Shown here piece by piece: positions 34,693-43,444 of a DNA stretch of 64,000 nucleotides; positions within the stretch are counted from its first letter, which is position 1, and each line of letters starts with the position of its first letter. This stretch comes from Sphingobium sp. B2D3C (GTDB taxonomy: Bacteria; Pseudomonadota; Alphaproteobacteria; Sphingomonadales; Sphingomonadaceae): contig NZ_JAOQOK010000001.1 in NCBI RefSeq assembly GCF_025961835.1, positions 1,612,001-1,676,000 on the forward strand, read 5' to 3'. Both the position numbers and the translations under genes were made by a program. The notes under the pieces were generated by a model that ran no database searches, was not told the origin of the DNA, and worked only from the letters and a program-made list of their open reading frames with translations.

Positions 34693-35821
34693 AGATGATG
34701 CTCCACCCTCCGTTGGGCGCAACATAGCATCGTTTCTTTCTGCACCGCAACATGGGCCGCGTCCGCTGCCGCTGTTTCTTTCCATATTGTGGCAGGTGAC
34801 GGCACAGGATGCCCAATTACGGCGCAAGGCATTGGCAGGATTGCGCCGTTTTCAGACAGCGTCGCGACCTGCGCCGGGTGACCTTCCGGAAATTGCTGCG
34901 CAAAATGGCCGCGCGGCTTTGCTCACGCGAAACGGCAATGCACAACGCAGCATGAGGGGCGCCGGCGGAGACCGGGCGCCGGTCATCCTCATCCCGTCGC
35001 TGATCAACCCGCCCCATATCCTCGACCTCTCCGAACAGCGCTCGTTGCTGCGCTATCTTGGACAGCAGGGCCATGATGCCCTGCTGCTGGACTGGGGAAC
35101 GCCGGATGAAGGCGAGCGCGACGTCGATCTGGCCGATCATGTCGAGCGCCTGCTGCTGCCCCTGTTGCAGCAACTGGATCGCCCGCCCCTGCTCGTCGGC
35201 TATTGCCTGGGCGGGACGCTTGCCATCGGCGCGGCTTCGCGGCTGCAGGCGCTGGGCAAGCCGATCGCCGGCGTCGCGACCATCGCGGCGCCGTGGGACT
35301 TTTCCGCCTATGAAGCCCCCTTTCAGTCCCAGCTTGCCGAAATCTGGGCCAAGGCCAGGCCCGGCTGCGAGGCGCTGGGCCTTGTTCCGATGGAAGTGTT
35401 CCAGACCGGCTTCTGGTCGCTCGATCCCGATCGTACCATTCGCAAATATGCCGCCTTCGCCGAGATGGAGGCTGACAGTCCGGCCTTTGAGGCCTTCATC
35501 GCGCTTGAGGACTGGGCCAATGAAGGCGCGCCGCTGACACTGGCGAGCGGACGAGACCTTGCCGAGCGGTGCTATGGCGCCAATATGACAGCGAGCGGCC
35601 AATGGTCCATCCACGGCACCGTCGCGGACCCGCAAGCGCTGGATTGCCCGACGCTCGCCATCGCCTCGACCACGGACCGGATCGTGCCCGCCGCCGCCGT
35701 GCCACCTGCGGCGGAACGGATCGACCTTGCGCTCGGCCACGTCGGCATGATGATCGGCAGCCGTGCGGAAGCGCAACTGTGGAGAGGATTGAGCGACTGG
35801 CTTTCGCGCTGTGGCGGCTGA
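34655..35821 (+). CDS. PhaC-like alpha/beta hydrolase (PHA synthase family)
   Basis: An alpha/beta hydrolase of the polyhydroxyalkanoate synthase type. The lipase-box variant GYCLGGT places the nucleophilic Cys where PhaC has it; VILIPSLINPPHILDL, LLLDWGTPDE, the Asp-containing STTDRIVP and the final His in LGHVGMM complete a PhaC-like triad. At under 390 aa it is closer to class III-like PhaC or a PhaC-related depolymerase than to the 600-residue class I enzymes. The start is unsettled: 34655 includes a conserved-looking GPRPLPLFLS segment but overlaps phaR, whereas TTG 34787 or GTG 34796 would avoid overlap. Confidence 0.8.
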   Translation: MVPDSPPDFDRAIDDAPPSVGRNIASFLSAPQHGPRPLPLFLSILWQVTAQDAQLRRKALAGLRRFQTASRPAPGDLPEIAAQNGRAALLTRNGNAQRSMRGAGGDRAPVILIPSLINPPHILDLSEQRSLLRYLGQQGHDALLLDWGTPDEGERDVDLADHVERLLLPLLQQLDRPPLLVGYCLGGTLAIGAASRLQALGKPIAGVATIAAPWDFSAYEAPFQSQLAEIWAKARPGCEALGLVPMEVFQTGFWSLDPDRTIRKYAAFAEMEADSPAFEAFIALEDWANEGAPLTLASGRDLAERCYGANMTASGQWSIHGTVADPQALDCPTLAIASTTDRIVPAAAVPPAAERIDLALGHVGMMIGSRAEAQLWRGLSDWLSRCGG

Positions 35822-35888
35822 TGCTAGAGGCCCGGCACGAGAGAGCAACCTGCGCCCCTGGCGCCGCAATCGAGGGACTTGCCAATCC

Positions 35889-37061
35889 ATGACCGATATC
35901 GTCATCACCGCCGCCAAGCGCACGCCGGTCGGCAGCTTTCTGGGCAGCTTCGCCAACACCCCCGCGCATGAACTCGGTCGCGTCGCCATCGTCGCAGCAC
36001 TAGAGCAGGCCGGCGTCTCGCCCGATGAGGTGAACGAGCTGATCTTCGGCCAGGTGCTCACCACCGCCCAGGGCCAGAACCCGGCGCGGCAGGCGGCCGT
36101 GAACGCCGGCATCCCGATCGACCGCACGGCGATCACCATCAATCAGGTCTGCGGCTCGGGCCTGCGCGCCGTCGCGCTCGCCGCGCAGGCGATCCGCTGC
36201 GGCGATGCCAGCATCATGGTGGCCGGCGGTCAGGAGAATATGTCCCTCTCGCCCCACGCCCAGATGATGCGCGCGGGCACCAAGATGGGACCGATTACGC
36301 TGATCGACACCATGGTGAATGACGGCCTGACCGATGCCTTCAATGGCTACCACATGGGCATCACGGCGGAGAATCTTGCCGAAAAGTACGGCATCACCCG
36401 CGAAGAGCAGGACGCGTTCGCAGCGGCCAGCCAGAACAAGGCGGAAGCCGCCCGCGCCGCGGGTCGCTTTGCCGACGAGATCGCGCCTGTCACGGTCAAG
36501 GGCCGCAAGGGCGACACCATCGTCAATGCCGACGAGTATATCCGCGCCGGCGCCACCGTTGAGGCGATGGCGGGACTGCGCGCTGCGTTCAAGAAGGACG
36601 GCACAGTCACCGCCGGCAATGCCAGCGGCGTGAACGATGGCGCCGCGGCGCTGGTGCTGATGACCGCCGAAGAGGCCGCCCGTCGCGGCGCGCCGGTGCT
36701 GGCGCGCATCGCCAGCTGGGCGACCTGCGGGGTCGACCCCTCGATCATGGGGATCGGCCCGGCCCCGGCCAGCCGCATCGCACTGGACAAGGCCGGCTGG
36801 TCGCTCGCCGACCTCGACCTGATCGAGGCGAACGAGGCCTTCGCGGCGCAGGCGCTCTCGGTCGGCAAGGAACTGGGCTGGAACCCGGACATCGTGAACG
36901 TGAACGGCGGCGCGATCGCGCTTGGTCACCCCATCGGCGCCTCGGGCGCGCGCGTGCTCACCACGCTGCTCTACGAACTCGCCCGCCGCGACGGCAAGAA
37001 GGGGCTCGCAACGCTCTGCATCGGTGGCGGCATGGGCATCGCCATGTGCGTCGAACGCTAA
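35889..37061 (+). CDS. phaA: Acetyl-CoA acetyltransferase (beta-ketothiolase)
   Basis: A 390-residue thiolase that condenses two acetyl-CoA to acetoacetyl-CoA, or cleaves the product. The nucleophilic Cys is in INQVCGSGLRAV (about residue 89), the catalytic His in GGAIALGHPIGASGAR, and the second Cys in ATLCIGGGMGIAMCVE. Placement after a PhaC-like gene and next to phaR supports a PHA (PhaA) role, although a phaB reductase is not adjacent and involvement in fatty-acid or amino-acid catabolism is possible. An intrinsic terminator follows. Confidence 0.93.
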   Translation: MTDIVITAAKRTPVGSFLGSFANTPAHELGRVAIVAALEQAGVSPDEVNELIFGQVLTTAQGQNPARQAAVNAGIPIDRTAITINQVCGSGLRAVALAAQAIRCGDASIMVAGGQENMSLSPHAQMMRAGTKMGPITLIDTMVNDGLTDAFNGYHMGITAENLAEKYGITREEQDAFAAASQNKAEAARAAGRFADEIAPVTVKGRKGDTIVNADEYIRAGATVEAMAGLRAAFKKDGTVTAGNASGVNDGAAALVLMTAEEAARRGAPVLARIASWATCGVDPSIMGIGPAPASRIALDKAGWSLADLDLIEANEAFAAQALSVGKELGWNPDIVNVNGGAIALGHPIGASGARVLTTLLYELARRDGKKGLATLCIGGGMGIAMCVER

Positions 37062-37081
37062 GCCATACATATCCTCATTAC

Positions 37082-37115
37082 AGGCGCCAGCTCTCGCACG
37101 GGCTGGCGCCTTTTT
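37082..37115 (+). terminator. Intrinsic terminator after phaA
   Basis: AGGCGCCAGC (37082-37091) pairs perfectly with GCTGGCGCCT (37102-37111) over a 10-base loop, and the T-run spans 37111-37115. It closes the phaC-like/phaA unit. The rest of the gap to mrpA (37116-37332) shows no gene and presumably holds the mrp promoter. Confidence 0.93.
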
Positions 37116-37332
37116 AATGGCCACGGCGCCTGACTGAAGATGCTCCAACCGACGGTCAGCGCCGCGCCCCGACAGCTATAAATCGTCAGCGAAGGCCGAA
37201 AATTCGGCGCTTTCGGGTTGTCCTCATGCCGCATTGTCTGGATAAGGTGGGCAGACCTTTTGAGGATCGCCAGATCCTGATCGCCATCGGATCGTCAATC
37301 ACCTGCCGACGCATCACGGGAGCCGCGGATTT

Positions 37333-40185
37333 TTGTTGCTGATACTCGCCTTGCTGCCATTTGTTGGCGCGTTGCTGTTGGCGATACTCAGCGGCACTAG
37401 CCGAAACCTTCAGGCCTGGATCGCCGCCGGCACGACCGGCGCGGCGCTCGCGATCCTCATCGCGCTCATGCCGGCCGCTCTCGCCGGGCAGACGCCGACG
37501 ATGCAGATCGACTGGGTGCCGGCCCTCGGCCTGTCCTTGGGGTTCTTCCTCGATCCGTTGGGCGCGATGTTCGCGGGGCTGATCCTGGGCATCGGCCTGC
37601 TCGTCATCGTCTACGCCCGTTTCTATCTGGCAGCGGAAGATCCCATGGGGCGCTTTCTGGCCTTTCTGCTGCTGTTTCAGGGCGCCATGCTGGGGATCGC
37701 GCTCTCGGACAATGTGCTGCTACTGCTCGTCTTTTGGGAGATGACCAGCCTTTCCTCCTTCCTGCTGATCGGCTTCTGGCGCGATAGAGCCGAGGCCCGG
37801 CAGGGCGCCCGCATGGCGCTGGTGGTGACGGGCGGCGGCGGGCTCGCGCTCATCGCCGGGCTATTGCTGCTGGGCAGCATTGCCGGCTCCACCGATATCC
37901 GCACCATACTGGCCAGCAGTGACCTGATTCAGGCCTCGCCGCTCTATCCGGTCGCGCTGGTGCTCATCCTGCTCGGTTGCTTCACCAAGTCGGCGCAATT
38001 CCCTTTCCACTTCTGGCTGCCGCACGCCATGGCGGCACCGACACCGGTCAGCGCCTATCTCCATTCCGCGACGATGGTGAAGGCCGGCATCTTCCTGATC
38101 GCGCGCCTGTGGCCGGCGCTGGCGGGTACGGATCTGTGGTTCTATCTCGTCGCGACGACCGGCCTTGTTACCATGCTGATCGGCGCCGCCATCGCGCTGT
38201 TCAAGACCGACCTCAAGGCCATCCTCGCTTATTCGACCGTCAGCCATCTCGGATTGCTTACCATGCTCTTCGGCTTTGGCACCGGCACGGCGGCGATGGT
38301 CGGCGTCTTCCACATCCTGAACCACGCGATCTTCAAGGCGGCGCTGTTCATGAATGCCGGCATTGTCGACCATGAGGCCGGCACGCGGGATATTCGGCGG
38401 CTGGGCGGCCTCGCCACGCTGATGCCGATCACCGCGACGCTGGGCATGATCGCGGCGGGATCGATGGCCGGCCTGCCTCCCTTCAACGGCTTCCTATCCA
38501 AGGAAATGATGCTCGACGAGGCGGCGCATACCGCCTGGCTGGGGATGGGCTGGCTGGTGCCAGCCATCGCGGTGGTCGCCGCGACGCTCTCTGTCGCTTA
38601 CGCGCTCCGCTACGCTTTCCATGTCTATCTGGGCCGCCAGCGCGATGATTACCCCCACGCACCGCATGATCCCCCGTTCGGCCTTTGGGCGCCCTCTGGG
38701 CTGCTCGTTCTTCTGGTCATCCTTGTCGGCCTTTTCCCCGCGACGCTGACGACATGGCTCGTGCAACCGGTGGCCGATACCGTCACCGCAGGCAGCGCCG
38801 GGACATTCGCGCCCGCCCTCTGGCATGGCGTGAATGCTGCTCTGCTGATGAGCCTGTTCGCCGTGGCGGTCGGCGCGCTGATGCTCTGGCGGTTCGGCCT
38901 CGCCGAGCGCATCTGGCAAGCGCTCCCGCTGCCGGAAGCCAAGCGCCTGTTCGACAGCGGGATTGCGACGCTGGTGGACGCCGCCCGCGGCTTCATCCAT
39001 GCCGTGCACAACGGTTCGCTGCAGCGGCAGCTTGCGCTGATCTTCGTGCTTGCCATTGCGCTGGCGATTGAGGGGGTGCTGGTCGGCGGCGGCAGCGGCA
39101 CCGGTCCGCGCGCAACGCTGCCGGCCTCGCCGCTCGCTATCATCGGCTGGCTGCTGCTGGTCGGCGCGACGGTGGCGGTCGTCATCTCCCAGCGCGAGCG
39201 TTACCTCACGCTTGTCTTTATCAGCGTCATCGGCCTCATCGTCTCGCTGGGCTTTGTCTATCTCTCCGCGCCCGATCTCGCCCTGACGCAGATTTCGGTC
39301 GAGACGGTCACAATCCTGCTGCTGCTGCTCGCGCTCAACCTGCTGCCTAAGAAGCCTGCCCGCCTCTCCAGCAATCGACTGCGGCTGCGGGACGGCTTGC
39401 TCGGCCTGGTGGGCGGCACCGTGGCCGGGCTCGGGGCGTGGGCCGTGCTCACCCGCGAGCCCAATCAGCCCATCTCGACCTTCCACTGGGAGAACAGCTA
39501 TTCGGGCGGGGGCGGTACCAATGTCGTGAACGTGACGCTGGTGGATTTCCGCGCTTTCGATACCTTCGGCGAGATCATCGTGCTGGGCATTGCCGCGCTG
39601 ACCATCTTCGCCCTGCTGCAGCCGGCGACGCGCGGCGCGGCCGGCGCGCGGTTGCGGGCCTGGCTCCCCGACCTCATCCGCTCACCCGAACGGCACCCGA
39701 TGATGTTCGTCGTCGCCACGCGCCTGCTGCTGCCGCTTGCGATGATGGTCGGCATCTACATCTTCTTGCGCGGGCATAATCTGCCGGGGGGCGGCTTCAT
39801 CGCCGGGCTCATCATCTCCATTGCCGTGCTGATGCAATATATGGCGTCGGGCTTCGAATGGGCCGAACAGCGCCGGAAGTTTGACGAGCATCTGATGATC
39901 GGCCTTGGCGTGATCGTCGCCGCGCTCACGGGCATGGGCTCGCTCGTCTTCGGCGCGCCATTGTTCACCAGTGCCTTTGGCTATGTCACCCTGCCCGTCA
40001 TCGGCACGTTCGAGCTGGCGACGGCCATGCTGTTCGACATCGGCGTGGCGATGACCGTGATCGGCGCCGTCATGCTCGCGCTGGCCGAACTCAGTCACAT
40101 CGCCCAGCGCGCCGACAAGGAAGATCATAGCGACGACGCGCCCATGGATGTCGACCCCGCGCGCAACCGGGAGGCGAAGGCATGA
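37333..40185 (+). CDS. mrpA: Mrp antiporter subunit A fused to subunit B
   Basis: MrpA is the large NuoL-like subunit of the multisubunit Na+(K+)/H+ antiporter. The 950-residue product has some 20 membrane helices. The NuoL-like part includes the proton-pathway blocks FWEMTSLSSFLLIGFW, TKSAQFPFHFWLPHAMAAPTPVSAYLHSATMVKAG and HAIFKAALFM; from about residue 778 a complete MrpB domain follows (RLLLPLAMMVGIYIFLRGHNLPGGGF). No separate mrpB exists here, so the fusion supplies it, as in the Sinorhizobium Pha-type systems. The start is a TTG at 37333 or 37336 with GGGAG upstream. It heads the operon and overlaps mrpC (ATGA). Confidence 0.93.
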   Translation: MLLILALLPFVGALLLAILSGTSRNLQAWIAAGTTGAALAILIALMPAALAGQTPTMQIDWVPALGLSLGFFLDPLGAMFAGLILGIGLLVIVYARFYLAAEDPMGRFLAFLLLFQGAMLGIALSDNVLLLLVFWEMTSLSSFLLIGFWRDRAEARQGARMALVVTGGGGLALIAGLLLLGSIAGSTDIRTILASSDLIQASPLYPVALVLILLGCFTKSAQFPFHFWLPHAMAAPTPVSAYLHSATMVKAGIFLIARLWPALAGTDLWFYLVATTGLVTMLIGAAIALFKTDLKAILAYSTVSHLGLLTMLFGFGTGTAAMVGVFHILNHAIFKAALFMNAGIVDHEAGTRDIRRLGGLATLMPITATLGMIAAGSMAGLPPFNGFLSKEMMLDEAAHTAWLGMGWLVPAIAVVAATLSVAYALRYAFHVYLGRQRDDYPHAPHDPPFGLWAPSGLLVLLVILVGLFPATLTTWLVQPVADTVTAGSAGTFAPALWHGVNAALLMSLFAVAVGALMLWRFGLAERIWQALPLPEAKRLFDSGIATLVDAARGFIHAVHNGSLQRQLALIFVLAIALAIEGVLVGGGSGTGPRATLPASPLAIIGWLLLVGATVAVVISQRERYLTLVFISVIGLIVSLGFVYLSAPDLALTQISVETVTILLLLLALNLLPKKPARLSSNRLRLRDGLLGLVGGTVAGLGAWAVLTREPNQPISTFHWENSYSGGGGTNVVNVTLVDFRAFDTFGEIIVLGIAALTIFALLQPATRGAAGARLRAWLPDLIRSPERHPMMFVVATRLLLPLAMMVGIYIFLRGHNLPGGGFIAGLIISIAVLMQYMASGFEWAEQRRKFDEHLMIGLGVIVAALTGMGSLVFGAPLFTSAFGYVTLPVIGTFELATAMLFDIGVAMTVIGAVMLALAELSHIAQRADKEDHSDDAPMDVDPARNREAKA

Positions 40186-40541
40186 TCAGCATGGAAATGC
40201 TCGTCGCCAGCGCCATCGGCATCCTCACGGCGGCCGGCATCTATCTGTGCCTGCGCGGCCGCACTTTTCCGGTGGTGCTCGGCCTCGCCATGCTGTCCTA
40301 CGCCATCAACGTGTTTCTATTCGCGATGGGGCGGCTGGTCGTGGACCGCCCGCCAATCTACGAGAAAGGCATCACGGATTATACGGACCCTCTGCCGCAG
40401 GCGCTGGTCCTCACCGCCATCGTCATCGCCTTTGGCATGACCGCGCTGGTGGTGGTCCTCTCCCTGCGCAGCTTCCTCGAGACGGGCACGGACCAGGTCG
40501 ACGGCAAACCGGATGACGAGCCGGAGGACATCGTGCCATGA
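40182..40541 (+). CDS. mrpC: Mrp antiporter subunit C (NuoK-like)
   Basis: A 119-residue protein with three membrane helices, homologous to NuoK of complex I and required for assembly of the Mrp antiporter. Helices lie at about residues 5-22, 29-48 and 73-97; the second contains VVLGLAMLSYAINVFLFAMG and the third follows DPLPQALVLTAIVIAFG, the classic MrpC/NuoK signature. A polar acidic tail (about 102-119) faces the cytoplasm. It overlaps both mrpA and mrpD by ATGA, so the subunits are translationally coupled. Confidence 0.93.
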   Translation: MISMEMLVASAIGILTAAGIYLCLRGRTFPVVLGLAMLSYAINVFLFAMGRLVVDRPPIYEKGITDYTDPLPQALVLTAIVIAFGMTALVVVLSLRSFLETGTDQVDGKPDDEPEDIVP

Positions 40542-42073
40542 CCGCGCTGATCGCCGCCCCCCTGCTGTTGCCCGCGCTCATGGCCGCAGCGACGCTGATC
40601 TTCATGCGCCGCCACCGCTGGATCGGCGCGGCGATTTCCATTGCCGGCGCGACCGGCCTTCTCGCCCTCGCTGTGTATCTGCTGAGCGTCGCCAGCCGCG
40701 GCACGATCTCCGTCTACGCACTGGGTGACTGGGCCGCGCCCTTCGGCATCGTGCTGGTGCTGGATCGGCTCTCGGCGATGATGCTGCTGATTACCGCCCT
40801 GCTCGCCCTGCCCGTGCTGTGCCACGCGGTGCTGACCGGGCTGGACCGCAAGGGCTGGCATTTCCACCCGCTGTTCCAGTTCCAGTTGCTCGGCATCAAC
40901 GGCGCGTTCCTGACAGGCGACCTGTTCAACCTCTTCGTCTTTTTCGAGGTCTTGCTGATCGCCTCCTACGGCCTGATGCTGCACGGCCAGGGCCCGGAGC
41001 GGCTGAAAGCCGGCGTGCAATATGTAATCGTCAACCTCATCGGCTCGACGCTGTTCCTTTTCGCGATCGGGCTGCTCTACGGCATCACCGGCACGCTCAA
41101 CATGGCAGACATGGCCGCCCGCATCCCGGCCCTGCCGGCGGCCGATCAGGGCCTGCTGCGGGCCGGCGCGCATCTGCTGACGCTGGTCTTTGCGCTCAAG
41201 GCCGCGCTGCTGCCGCTGCAACTCTGGCTGCCGCGCACCTATGCCGGCACCGCCGCGCCCGTGGCCGCTTTGTTCGCGATCATGACCAAGGTCGGCGCTT
41301 ATGCGATCATCCGCACATCCTCGCTGATCTTCGGCGATCAGGCCGGCGCGGCGGCGTGGGCGCCGGAGGTGTGGATGATGCCGGCCGCACTGGCGACGAT
41401 GGTGATCGGTTTTGCGGGCCTGCTGGCAGCGCGCTCCCTACGCGATCTTGCCGCATTCGGGCTGCTCGGCTCCACCGCCACATTGCTGGTCGCCATTGCG
41501 GCGTTCGACCGCACGGTGCTGACGGCGGGACTTTATTATCTGGCGCACACCACATTGGCTGCGGCCTTGCTCTTCCTCGTCGTCGATCTCATCCGGCTGC
41601 GGCGCGGTCGTTACGGCGACACGATCGTCCCCTCCCCACGCTTTGCCGGCATCGAGCCACTGTCCGCGCTCTACCTGCTGGCGGCCATGGCCCTCGCGGG
41701 CCTCCCGCCGCTTTCGGGCTTCATCGGCAAATTGCTGATCCTGCAGGCGACATTGGCGGACCCTTGGGCGGCGTGGATCTGGGCGGTCATTCTCGGCACC
41801 ACGCTCCTCGCCATTCTCGGCCTCGCCCGCGCCGGCAGCGCCATCTTCTGGAAGAGCGCCGCGCACCCCGACAATCGCCGGGAAGATGCCGCGACGGCAA
41901 AGCCCGATGCCCGTCTGGTCGAATTGCTACCCGCCTGCGCCTTGCTCGCAACGCTGGTCGTGCTCACCGTCGCGGCGGGGCCGGTCACGCGCTACATGGA
42001 CGCAACGGCCCAGCAGCTTTTCGCGCCGACGCACAACATCGAGGCCGTTCTCGGCCCGGCGGCGGGAAGGTGA
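40538..42073 (+). CDS. mrpD: Mrp antiporter subunit D (NuoM/N-like)
   Basis: A 511-residue antiporter-like subunit with about 14 membrane helices, one of the two ion-conducting subunits with MrpA. Conserved features are the Glu in LFVFFEVLLIASYGLML (TM5), the Lys in LVFALKAALLPLQLWLPRTYAGTAAPVAALFAIMTKVG, and LAGLPPLSGFIGKLLIL. These charged residues form the proton channel in the family. The gene starts inside the mrpC stop codon and is followed five bases later by mrpE. Confidence 0.94.
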   Translation: MTALIAAPLLLPALMAAATLIFMRRHRWIGAAISIAGATGLLALAVYLLSVASRGTISVYALGDWAAPFGIVLVLDRLSAMMLLITALLALPVLCHAVLTGLDRKGWHFHPLFQFQLLGINGAFLTGDLFNLFVFFEVLLIASYGLMLHGQGPERLKAGVQYVIVNLIGSTLFLFAIGLLYGITGTLNMADMAARIPALPAADQGLLRAGAHLLTLVFALKAALLPLQLWLPRTYAGTAAPVAALFAIMTKVGAYAIIRTSSLIFGDQAGAAAWAPEVWMMPAALATMVIGFAGLLAARSLRDLAAFGLLGSTATLLVAIAAFDRTVLTAGLYYLAHTTLAAALLFLVVDLIRLRRGRYGDTIVPSPRFAGIEPLSALYLLAAMALAGLPPLSGFIGKLLILQATLADPWAAWIWAVILGTTLLAILGLARAGSAIFWKSAAHPDNRREDAATAKPDARLVELLPACALLATLVVLTVAAGPVTRYMDATAQQLFAPTHNIEAVLGPAAGR

Positions 42074-42077
42074 GGCA

Positions 42078-42569
42078 ATGCTGACCAAGCTCTTCCCCCA
42101 TCCCGGCCTAACGGTGATGCTGCTCATCGTCTGGATCCTGATCCAGAACAGCCTGACGGCCGGCGGCTTTCTCCTCGGCCTCCTCCTGGCGACCGTCATT
42201 CCGGTCTTTACCGCCCCATTCTGGCCCAATCGCCCGCGCGTGCGCTTCGGCTGGGCGATTTTCGATTATCTCGGGATCGTGCTCTACGATATTGTCGTGG
42301 CGAACTTCCATGTCGCCAAGCTCATCCTGTTCCGGCGCAACCGCGATCTGAATTCCCGCTGGATGACCATCCCGCTGGACCTGCGTTCGGCCGAAGCCAT
42401 CACCGTGCTGGCCGGCACCATCAGCCTCACGCCCGGCACCGTCTCTGCCGACGTGTCGGCGGACGGGCGCTATCTGCTCGTCCACACGCTCGACACGGGC
42501 GATGTCGCGCACGAGATTGCCCATATCAAGGCGCGCTATGAGGCCCGGCTGCAGAGGATTTTCCGATGA
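42078..42569 (+). CDS. mrpE: Mrp antiporter subunit E
   Basis: MrpE is a 163-residue membrane subunit with two N-terminal helices (about 10-45) and a cytoplasmic domain. The segments FDYLGIVLYDIVVANFHVAKLIL, LTPGTVSADVSADGRYLLVHTLD and the C-terminal YEARLQRIF are typical of the family. MrpE is needed for antiport activity but has no complex I counterpart. GAGG lies just before its ATG, which is four bases beyond the mrpD stop. Confidence 0.92.
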   Translation: MLTKLFPHPGLTVMLLIVWILIQNSLTAGGFLLGLLLATVIPVFTAPFWPNRPRVRFGWAIFDYLGIVLYDIVVANFHVAKLILFRRNRDLNSRWMTIPLDLRSAEAITVLAGTISLTPGTVSADVSADGRYLLVHTLDTGDVAHEIAHIKARYEARLQRIFR

Positions 42570-42835
42570 TCGCGCTCGCGCTGACCTTCGCTTTCGCCTC
42601 CATTGCACTGGCCGTGCTGCTCAACCTCTACCGGCTGCTGCGCGGCCCGACGCGGTGCGACCGGATATTGGCGCTGGATACCATGGTCATCAACGCCATC
42701 GCGCTGATCGTGCTGTTCGGCATCTACGAAACCAGCACCACCTATTTCGAGGCGGCGCTGCTCCTCGCGATGGTCGGCTTCGTCGGCACGGTGGCGTATT
42801 GCAAGTTCCTCCTGCGCGGCGACATTGTGGAGTAG
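42566..42835 (+). CDS. mrpF: Mrp antiporter subunit F
   Basis: An 89-residue subunit with three membrane helices. The conserved RLLRGPTRCDRILALDTMVINAIALI block, with an Asp that is functionally important in studied MrpF proteins, spans about residues 25-50, and LLLAMVGFVGTVAYCKFLLRGD closes it. It overlaps mrpE by ATGA and is three bases from mrpG. Confidence 0.93.
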   Translation: MIALALTFAFASIALAVLLNLYRLLRGPTRCDRILALDTMVINAIALIVLFGIYETSTTYFEAALLLAMVGFVGTVAYCKFLLRGDIVE

Positions 42836-42838
42836 GCC

Positions 42839-43237
42839 ATGGCAGTGATTGCAGAAATCCTGATCGCCGCTCTCATCGTCCTCGGTGGCGCTTTCGCGCT
42901 GATCGGCAGCTGGGGCCTTGCCCGCTTGCCCAGCCTGATGACCCGGCTGCACGGCCCGACCAAGGCAACCACCCTCGGTGTCGGAAGCTGCCTCGTGGCA
43001 TCCATGGTCTACTTTCCGTTCCGGGACGGCACCTGGTCGGCCCACGAACTGCTCATCACTCTGTTCCTGTTCATCACGGCGCCGGTGTCCGCCAACCTCA
43101 TTGCCAAGGCGCATCTGCACCGGCAGCGCACCAATACCGACGTGCAGCCAATGGACGGTGTGCGGGATGCCTTGCCTGAGCCGGGCGGCGATACCGAATG
43201 GGCGACTTTCGGCGTCGATCGGCCTGAGGGGCGCTGA
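42839..43237 (+). CDS. mrpG: Mrp antiporter subunit G
   Basis: A 132-residue subunit with three membrane helices (about 5-28, 43-62 and 67-88). FALIGSWGLARLPSLMTRLHGPTKATTLG is the MrpG signature, followed by LLITLFLFITAPVSANLIAKA. The C-terminal 35 residues are polar and cytoplasmic. It ends the mrpACDEFG operon proper, followed 18 bases later by a tiny membrane-protein gene. Confidence 0.93.
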   Translation: MAVIAEILIAALIVLGGAFALIGSWGLARLPSLMTRLHGPTKATTLGVGSCLVASMVYFPFRDGTWSAHELLITLFLFITAPVSANLIAKAHLHRQRTNTDVQPMDGVRDALPEPGGDTEWATFGVDRPEGR

Positions 43238-43254
43238 GCTGTGGTTTTCGCGGC

Positions 43255-43389
43255 ATGAAACATGATGACGACGAGAATCCCGGCGGCCTTGTCAATTGGC
43301 TGCGCCAGCGGCTGCATATCGTCATCGGCACGGGCGGTCTGATCGCCTGGCTGGTCATGCTGTGGCTGATGTTCGGCGACGTCCTCTGA
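43255..43389 (+). CDS. Possible 44-residue membrane protein after mrpG
   Basis: An ATG 18 bases beyond the mrpG stop opens a 44-residue frame: an acidic start MKHDDDENPGG, an amphipathic LVNWLRQRLHI, and one membrane helix GLIAWLVMLWLMFGDVL. The composition and the placement suggest an accessory peptide of the antiporter operon, but I do not recognise a family and there is no strong Shine-Dalgarno. It may be spurious. Confidence 0.4.
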   Translation: MKHDDDENPGGLVNWLRQRLHIVIGTGGLIAWLVMLWLMFGDVL

Positions 43390-43444
43390 CCATCGATCCG
43401 GCGCGCCCCTAGCCCCGGGCGGCCAGTTGGTCTAGCATCGGGCC

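Noticed and set aside
36000..37148. 382-codon open frame opposite phaA
   Set aside because: Antisense shadow of a complete thiolase; product lacks recognisable features.
37116..37332. Possible gene in the gap before mrpA
   Set aside because: No frame with a sensible start, ribosome binding site or protein-like composition was found; it is treated as promoter region.
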